This document shows, piece by piece, positions 29,342 through 34,347 of a DNA stretch of 34,347 nt. Numbering within the stretch: position 1 is the stretch's first letter; every line of letters begins with the position of its first letter. The position numbers were made by a program, and so were the translations under genes. Origin of the DNA: Thermoleophilaceae bacterium (GTDB lineage Bacteria > Actinomycetota > Thermoleophilia > Solirubrobacterales > Thermoleophilaceae); NCBI GenBank assembly GCA_030446485.1, contig JAUJNF010000014.1, positions 1-34,347 on the forward strand, given 5' to 3'. Under the pieces are notes generated by a model. The model saw only the letters and a program-made list of their open reading frames with translations, did not search any database and had not been told where the DNA came from.

Positions 29342-30153
29342 ATGCCAGACGTGGGCCTTCCATTCGACCCGGCGGTCGCCCTGGGGATCCTGGTGGCCAC
29401 CGGGCTCTACGTCCGCGCGGTGGTTACCCTCCGTCGCCGCGGCCAGGAGGTCTCGCCGTGGCAGCAGTTGGCCTGGCACTCCGGCGTCGCGCTCACCGCG
29501 GTCGGGCTGCTCAGCCCGGTCGACGGGCTGAGCGACGAGCTGCTCAGCGCCCACATGGCCCAGCACCTGCTGATCGCCGACCTGGCGGCTCCGCTGCTGC
29601 TCGTGGGGCTCCGCACGCCGGTGCTCCAGTTCTATTTTCCGCGTCCCGATCCTCGTGCCGCTGGCGCGCAGGAAGGGCTTGCGGCGCGCGTTCCGTGCCC
29701 TGCGGCGCCCGCTGGTGGCCCTTCCCTCTACGTCCTGGTGCTCTACGGCTGGCACCTGCCGTTCATGTTCGAGGGCGCGGTGAACGGCGGGGCGATGCAC
29801 GCCCTCCAGCACCAGTCCTTCGTGCTGGCGAGCATGCTGGTGTGGTGGCCGGCGCTCGAGCCCAAGCGGCGGCGGCTGCAGGGGAGCTGTGGAAGATCGG
29901 CCACATCATCGGGGCGCGGGTGGCCGGCATGTTCCTGGCCATGGCCTTCATCGCCATGCGCTCGCCCGTGTACGAGGGCGCCTACGGCGCCGGTCAGCGC
30001 CGGGGGCTCGACCCCGTGTCCGACCAGCAGGTGGCGGGCGGCCTGATGCTGGGCCTCGACCTGATCCTGATGCTCGCCACCCTCGCCTTCTTCTTCTGGC
30101 GCGCCGGGCAGGACCACGACCGGGCGGAGCGCGTGCCGGTGGCGGCACCGTGA
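29342..30153 (+). CDS. ctaG: CtaG-type cytochrome c oxidase assembly membrane protein (frameshifted)
   Basis: The caa3_CtaG family places copper in, or helps to assemble, cytochrome oxidase. Helices and conserved His are visible: ALGILVATGLYVRAVVTLRR, GLSDELLSAHMAQHLLIADL, LYVLVLYGWHLPFMFEGAVN, ALQHQSFVLASMLVWWPALE, and, in another frame, LWKIGHIIGARVAGMFLAMA and GLMLGLDLILMLATLAFFFW. The frame shifts near 29645 and returns near 29725, then shifts again near 29883, so three indels are needed. The repaired protein is about 270 residues. The stop overlaps the next gene's GTG (GTGA). Confidence 0.8.
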
Positions 30154-30638
30154 AGGGCCGCATGGCGGTCGCGGCGGCGCTGCTCGCGGTCCTGGGGGGC
30201 TGCGGCGGCTCGGACGGCGACCGCGCCGACGAGCCGGGCCCGGGCCCCCAGGGCGACGAGCGCGTGATCCGCGGCTGGAACGACGCCGTGAACGCCGGCG
30301 ACTTCGACCGCGCCGCGGACTACTTCGAGGCGCGGGCCATCGTCGAGCAGCAGGTCGAGATTCGCCTTGAGACCCATGACGACGCCGAGGCCTTCAGCCG
30401 CAGCCTTCCCTGCCGCGCGGAAGTGACCGACGTCGACCGGGAGAAGGGCTCCTCGCTGGCCGCCTTCCGGCTGCTCGAGGGTCGCGACGGCGAGTGCACC
30501 GAGGGCGGGGTCGCGCGCGTGCGCTTCGTGATCCGTGACGGCAAGATCCGCGAGTGGCGCCAGCTTCCCGAGGCGCGCCCGCGCCGCGCGGCGAACAGGG
30601 CGCGCCACGGCGTCGCGGGCCCCTTCGAGCCGGTCTGA
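30150..30638 (+). CDS. Lipoprotein with NTF2-like domain
   Basis: The protein has 162 residues. The signal MAVAAALLAVLGGCGG ends in a lipobox (LGGC). The mature part begins with an acidic spacer and then VIRGWNDAVNAGDFDRAADY, followed by alternating strands and C-x-n-C (SLPCRAEVTDV, DGECTEGG), the layout of a SnoaL/NTF2-like fold. Function is unknown. It starts at GTG 30150 overlapping the ctaG stop, so the two are coupled; a role in respiratory-chain assembly is possible only by association. A later ATG at 30162 is an alternative. The frame is intact. Confidence 0.65.
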   Translation: MKGRMAVAAALLAVLGGCGGSDGDRADEPGPGPQGDERVIRGWNDAVNAGDFDRAADYFEARAIVEQQVEIRLETHDDAEAFSRSLPCRAEVTDVDREKGSSLAAFRLLEGRDGECTEGGVARVRFVIRDGKIREWRQLPEARPRRAANRARHGVAGPFEPV

Positions 30639-30665
30639 GCGGCGCCGGCGGGGAGGACGGCGCCA

Positions 30666-31357
30666 GTGCTCAAAAGCCTCCGCTCGGGCGCCCGCCCGCT
30701 GTTCGTCCTGCCGCTGCTGGCCATAGCCGTCGGCATCGCGCTCGGTGCGATCGCCCTGACCGGGGACTCCTCGATCGAACGGCCGTCCGACGGCGGAGCG
30801 GCGATACCGCCGGGGAGCCGGAGGACGAAGGGCCGGAGCGCGCCTGCACGAGCGCGCGGGTGGCTGCCACGGCGACGCGACGGGCGACCGTGAGCGAGCG
30901 GGGAATGGCCACGCGCCGGGTGTCGGTGACCGAGGAGGCCACCGCGACGGCTCGAACGCCCGACGGTGGCACCGTGACCGTGTCGGGCAGCGTGACCGCC
31001 GGCGGAACCGTGCGCGCCGGCGTGTCGGCCACCGAGACGGCGGAGGCCAGCCAGCGCGCGACCGCCGAGGTGCGCGGCTGCGCGGGCGCCGACAGCCGCG
31101 AGGCCGCCGCCGACCTGGCTCTGGAACGCGCGCGCGCGCGGACGCCCGCGGCGAAGCCGAGCGGCGAGCGGCAGTGGCCGCACGAGCCGCCGCCCAGCAG
31201 CAGGCAACGGTGCTCGCACGGAGGAAGGGGCGCGCAGGGACGCCGAGGCGCGGGCCGTGCGGCAGGCCGAGGCCCAGCGCCGGCGGCTGTCGGAGCGCGC
31301 GCTGCGGCGCGCGACGGCCCGCGCCCAGGCCGAGGCCGACCGGCAGCCGCCGGCTGA
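30666..31357 (+). CDS. Membrane-anchored Thr/Val then Ala/Arg-rich protein of unknown function (frameshifted)
   Basis: GTG 30666 has GGGGAGG upstream. One N-terminal membrane helix (LFVLPLLAIAVGIALGAIAL) is followed, after a slip near 30800, by a Thr/Val/Gly-rich stretch (TPDGGTVTVSGSVTAGGTV, SATETAEASQRATAEV). After slips near 31130 and 31215 comes a long Ala/Arg/Glu/Gln helix (AAVAARAAAQQQATVLAR; ARAVRQAEAQRRRLSERALR) likely to be a coiled coil. The probable stop is TGA 31355-31357 in the last frame. I know no family for it. It lies directly upstream of the PspA gene and may take part in envelope stress. Confidence 0.5.
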
Positions 31358-31374
31358 GCCGCACGCCCGTCGCG

Positions 31375-31402
31375 TTTGTCCGCCCTCGCCGCCGGGTACT
31401 CT
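31375..31402 (+). promoter_or_regulatory. Possible promoter of pspA
   Basis: TTTGTC (31375-31380) and TACTCT (31397-31402) are 16 nt apart and about 35 nt before ATG 31438. GAGGAGG lies 12 nt before that ATG. The -35 match is weak. Confidence 0.4.
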
Positions 31403-31437
31403 GAGAGTCCCGAACCAATCCGAGGAGGCAGCGCGTT

Positions 31438-32225
31438 ATGGCAGGCATGGGCGGCCGGATGTCCACGGTCATCAAGGCGAAGGTTTCGGCTGCTCGACCG
31501 TGCCGAGGACCCCTCGGAGACGCTCGACTACGGCTATCAGAAGCAGGTCGAGCACCTTCAGAACGTGAAGAAGGGGATCGCCGACGTGGTCACCTCCAAG
31601 AAGCGCATCCAGATGCAGACCGCGAAGCTCGAGCAGCAGATCGTCAAGCTCGACACCCAGGCGCGCCAGGCGCTTGCGCAGAACCGCGAGGACCTCGCGC
31701 GCATGGCGCTCGAGCGCAAGACCACGACCCAGTCCGAGCTGCAATCGCTCGACCAGCAGGTCACCGAGCTCGAGGCCCAGCAGCAGCAACTCACCGACGC
31801 CGAGCAGAAGCTGCGCTCGAAGATCGAGGCCTTCCGCACCAAGAAGGAGGTCATCAAGGCGCAGTACTCGGCGGCGGAGGCCCAGGTGAAGATCTCCGAG
31901 GCGGCGACCGGGGTGGGCGAGGAGATGGCCGACGTGGGCCTGGCCATCCAGCGCGCCGAGGAGAAGACCGAAAACATGCGCGCCCGTGCCTCGGCCGTCG
32001 AGGAGCTGGAGGCCGCCGGGACGTTCGAGGACCTCACGGCGCTCGGCAGCGGCGGCGACGAGATCGACCGCGAGCTCGCCCAGCTCAGCTCGGGATCGCA
32101 GGTGGACGACGAGCTGGCCAAGATGAAGGCCGAGCTCGGTACCGGCGATGCGCCCGCACCGGCAGGGAAAGCGGCGACCCACCCACCGCCGCGCGCCGGC
32201 TCAGGGCGGAGGGCCGAGCCAGTGA
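31438..32225 (+). CDS. pspA: Phage shock protein A (PspA/IM30 family), frameshifted
   Basis: PspA binds stressed membranes and assembles into ESCRT-III-like rings or rods. The start MAGMGGRMSTVIKAKVS is the amphipathic N-terminal helix. After a slip at 31486-31491 (loss of CG) the frame continues LLDRAEDPSETLDYGYQKQV, then long coiled-coil helices (LEQQIVKLDTQARQALAQNR; LESLDQ-type repeats; EEKTENMRARASAVEELEAA) and an ELAQL-S-S-G-S-x-V-D-D-E-L-A-K-M end typical of actinobacterial PspA. A second slip near 32190 hides the stop; TGA 32223-32225 is likely, overlapping the next start. Repaired length is about 262 residues. Confidence 0.85.
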
Positions 32226-32536
32226 TCGTCCGTATCTCCAGCGAGAACCAGTACCGGCTGCCCGATGCGGACGCCGAACGCCTCAACAAGCTCGACAACG
32301 ACGCGGTGGCCGCGGTCGAGGCCGGCGACGAGGCGCGCTTCCAAGAGCTGTGGGCGCAGATGCTCGACGTGGTGGCCTCCGACGGCGAGGCGGTGCCGGA
32401 CGACGAGCTCGTGGAGTCGGACGTGATCTTCCCCCCCGGGACATCTCGTTCGAGGAGGCGAAGGCCGACTTCACGGGCGAGGGGTTGATTCCGGACTGGC
32501 GGGGCGCGCGCGAGTCCCCTCCCGCTGGGGCTATGA
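32222..32536 (+). CDS. PspA-associated protein PspAA-like (frameshifted)
   Basis: The GTG at 32222 overlaps the presumed PspA stop. The protein begins IVRISSENQYRLPDADAERL and continues NKLDNDAVAAVEAGDEARFQ, then DELVESDVIFPP. This is the pattern of the small PspAA domain that accompanies PspA in archaea and actinobacteria. At 32431-32437 a run of seven C stands where eight are needed to keep the frame; with one C restored it reads RDISFEEAKADFTGEGLIPD. No stop follows in that frame, so a further slip before TGA 32534-32536 (ATGA overlap with the LysR gene) is assumed. Length is about 100 residues. Confidence 0.75.
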
Positions 32537-33469
32537 GCGGGCCGGTCCGTTCGGCCGACATCATCGAGCTGCGCGCCTTCTGCGCGGCGGTGGACCTCGG
32601 CAGCCTGGGGCGCGCCGCCCGGCTGCTGCGCGTGAGCCAGCCCGCCCTCTCCAAGCGGCTGAGGACGCTGGAGGCCTGGCCGGCGCGCGCCTCCTCGAGC
32701 GATCGTCCCTGGGCGTGGTGCCGACCCCCGCCGGCAATCGGCTCTACCTGGAGGCGCGCAAGCTCCTGACCCAGGCCGAGGCCGTGGACGCCCTCATGAC
32801 CGGCCTGTCCAGTGAGGAGGCGCCGGTGCGCCTGGCCGCGAGCCACACGGTGGCCGAGTTCGTGCTTCCGCCGGCGCTCGTGGAGCTCGAGGCGCGCCAC
32901 GAGCGCCACTTCTCGGTGGAGCTCTTCATCGCGAACTCGCTGGTGGTCCGCGACCTCGTGCGCGAGGGTAGGGCTGAGGTGGGGATCGTGGCGGTCGAGC
33001 CGGGGGGCGCGTCCGACGGAGCCGGACCGGAGCTGCCGTTCTGCCAGGACGAGGTGATCGTCGCCGTGCCGGTGGGCCACCCGTGGGCCGGCGCCGAGAG
33101 CATCGAGCTCGACGAGCTCGTGTCCACCCCTCTGATCATGCGCGACCCGGGCGCAACCACGCGGCGCACGGTGGAGGTGGCTCTCGCTCCGCTGGGTTTG
33201 AACCTGGATCCGCCGCTGGCCGAGGTGGGAGCACCAGAGCGCGGCCAAGGCCGCGGCAGTCTCCGAAGCTGCCCCGGCCCTGCTCTCGAGCCTGGCGGTG
33301 ACCTCGGCGGCAGCGCGCTGGTTGCGCGCGCGATCGAGGGCTCGACCTGTCGCGGCGCTTCGAGCTGCTCCTGGGCGGGGGCGACGCGCCGACTCCCGCG
33401 GCGCGGGCCCTTGCCAATCATCTGCTGCAGGCGGGAGCGACCCCGACGGTGCCCATAACCGCCGGTTAG
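32533..33469 (+). CDS. LysR-family transcriptional regulator (frameshifted)
   Basis: Residues about 8-70 are the LysR winged helix: IIELRAFCAAVDLGSLGRAA, RLLRVSQPALSKRLRTLEA. After loss of one G near 32674 it continues LAGARLLERSSLGVVPTPAG. The effector-binding domain follows (VRLAASHTVAEFVLPPALVE, FCQDEVIVAVPVGHPWA, LIMRDPGATTRR). Further slips near 33225 and 33300-33345 scramble the end, which resumes RRFELLLGGGDAPTPAARAL to TAG 33467-33469. Repaired length is about 310 residues, normal for the family. Its ATG overlaps the PspAA end. Its target is unknown; LysR genes often control a neighbour. Confidence 0.82.
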
Positions 33470-33527
33470 CGGCGTCAGGCCAGATGTTGGGCTGGCGCCG
33501 CGAGGACCGCGGCCGTAGGGTTCGCGG

Positions 33528-33954
33528 ATGATGGCCTCTTCCTCAGCCGCTACGGGTGACAAGGGTCGCCCTGGCCGCCGGCCCGGTGTCGGCGATGCTC
33601 GTCCTGCTGGGCGTCACCCACGTCGGTCTGGGGCTGCTGATGGCGGTCAGCCCAGGCACGTTCTTCGAGCAGATCGCGAGCTACGGCACCCAGAACGATC
33701 ACTACATCCGCGACGTCTCGACCTTCTACCTGGCCATGGGAGTGGTGCAACTCGCGGCGGTGAGGCGCGCGCCCTGGCGACTGCCGGTCCTCGCCTTCAC
33801 CGCCCTGCAGTACGCGCTGCATGTGTTCAACCATGTTCTCGACGTGGGAGAGACCGATCCGTCGTGGATGGGGCCGGTGAACCTCATATCGCTCGCGGGG
33901 CTGGCCGCACTGATCGTGCTGGCAGTGCGCTGGACCCAGAAGGGCCGGTCGTGA
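33528..33954 (+). CDS. Small four-helix membrane protein of unknown function
   Basis: The body, intact from GTG 33556, has four hydrophobic helices (GPVSAMLVLLGVTHVGLGLL, VSTFYLAMGVVQLAAV, LPVLAFTALQYALHVFNHVL, LISLAGLAALIVLAV) with a conserved-looking HVFNH. It resembles DUF4345/DoxX-like small membrane proteins but I cannot name it. TAGGGT (33516-33521) lies 6 nt before ATG 33528, so I place the start there; one indel near 33545-33550 is then needed to join the frames. GTG 33556 is the safe alternative. Its stop overlaps the next GTG. Confidence 0.6.
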
Positions 33955-34205
33955 GGGTCTTCCGTGGCCGGCGCCACCGGGGGCGATCGGCCGGCCGCTC
34001 GTGCCGATGCTCCTCGAGGCGGGACACGACGGTGTGGCATGACCCGCTCCGAGCAGACCGCCGAGCGGCTCCGCGCGGCAGGGCCGAGGCGACCGTGTGT
34101 GACGTGTTCGACGCCGCCGCCGTGCGCGGCGCCGCCGAGGCCGCGCGGCCGGAGGCGGTGGTGCACCAGCTCACCGCGATCCCCGCCGGATACGCCCGCG
34201 CCGGG
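33951..34205 (+). pseudogene. NAD(P)-dependent sugar-epimerase-like SDR, N-terminal part, broken
   Basis: In changing frames it reads a Rossmann start (VAGATG, IGRPLVPMLLEAGHD, TRSEQTAERLRAAG, TVCDVFDAAAVRGAAEAARP, EAVVHQLTAIP). This is the beginning of an extended SDR (NAD-dependent epimerase/dehydratase) with its G-x-x-G-x-x-G loop. At least three or four indels occur in the first 150 nt. After about 34200 the family sequence stops and DNA of another character follows, up to a transposase start at 34312. It therefore appears cut by an insertion element, though the exact joint is not certain. Confidence 0.6.
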
Positions 34206-34347
34206 ACAAGGTATCTATCTGGGCGAGGCACCCCCAGCCCCCCACTCGCCCTCAGCTCACCTCCCTGGCGTTCAGTCGTGGGCTCGTCCGCTCTATGGTA
34301 GCCTTGGGCCATGAAAGCTTACTCGCTCGACCTGCGCGAGGCGGTGC
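34206..34347 (+). mobile_element. Left end of an IS630-type insertion sequence (partial)
   Basis: Downstream of the broken SDR gene the sequence carries a TA dinucleotide at about 34210 (IS630 elements insert at TA). About 100 nt of non-coding DNA follows, and then a transposase start. Only one end is inside the window, so terminal repeats and the target duplication cannot be compared. The boundary is approximate. Confidence 0.5.
34312..34347 (+). CDS. IS630-family transposase, first 12 codons
   Basis: ATG 34312 opens MKAYSLDLREAV, the usual start of the IS630 (Tc1/mariner-like) transposase helix-turn-helix region. TAGCCT (34300-34305) lies 6 nt upstream, a leaderless arrangement. The gene runs off the right edge, so the DDE domain cannot be checked. 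Confidence 0.7.

Noticed and set aside
31376..32488. PspA fused to PspAA as a single protein
   Set aside because: The printed frame is continuous, but the joint contains a good GTG start for PspAA with an overlapping TGA one base out of frame. A small indel near 32190 explains the apparent fusion better, given the many indels around it.

Overview
The window is very GC-rich DNA with dense, short-spaced genes, many GTG starts and many start codons placed 6-7 nt after a TANNNT -10 box (leaderless style). The order disA(end)-carD-ispD-ispF-cysS-rlmB matches the block known from mycobacteria and other Actinobacteria. Together with two alternative sigma factors, a PASTA-less Ser/Thr kinase, a PspA/PspAA pair and several acyl-CoA dehydrogenases, this points to an actinobacterium. 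A deep-branching soil lineage of the Thermoleophilia/Solirubrobacterales kind is my best guess, but that is inference. No plasmid, phage or CRISPR signature was seen.

Layout. 1-4093: housekeeping operon (DisA end, CarD, MEP-pathway IspD and IspF, cysteinyl-tRNA synthetase, 23S rRNA 2'-O-methyltransferase), with a possible internal promoter and a coupled leader ORF before ispF. 4090-8096: a SigH-like sigma factor behind a near-consensus promoter and a structured leader, an L,D-transpeptidase, and a secreted sugar dehydrogenase with a PKD domain. 8174-11062: a DUF2339 multi-pass membrane protein divergent from a TetR regulator, with two 21-bp operator-like palindromes between them. 11072-14338: tRNA-Thr(UGU), a small membrane protein, a PlsC-GpsA fusion, and an ECF-like sigma factor overlapping a membrane-anchored partner. 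14352-19592: DUF4383 protein, rhomboid protease with an N-terminal zinc-ribbon-like region, SRPBCC protein, BtuF-like protein, SGNH lipoprotein, CNNM/CBS transporter-like protein and a small protein. 19609-29028: a fatty-acid oxidation region (thiolase, paired acyl-CoA dehydrogenases, a third acyl-CoA dehydrogenase) interrupted by a kinase, a methyltransferase and a cell-wall-binding-repeat lipoprotein. 29033-34347: GNAT remnant, CtaG, lipoprotein, anchored Ala/Arg-rich protein, PspA, PspAA, LysR, a small membrane protein, and an SDR gene that appears cut by an IS630-type element entering at the right edge.

The genes work together in at least three recognisable ways. MEP isoprenoid synthesis is co-transcribed with translation and CarD-dependent transcription genes. 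A TetR-type regulon is suggested by a shared palindrome TTGACTnnnnAGTCAA in front of the thiolase and the third acyl-CoA dehydrogenase. An envelope-stress group (PspA, PspAA, an upstream anchored protein) lies near the right end.

Reading caution: the first 19 kb has intact reading frames, but from about 19.4 kb onward frames break repeatedly, and almost every gene after 29 kb has one or more 1-2 nt indels, typically in C/G homopolymers or CG runs. This looks more like sequence error near a contig end than true gene decay. Genes described as frameshifted should be read as probably intact in the cell, except the GNAT remnant and the SDR gene.
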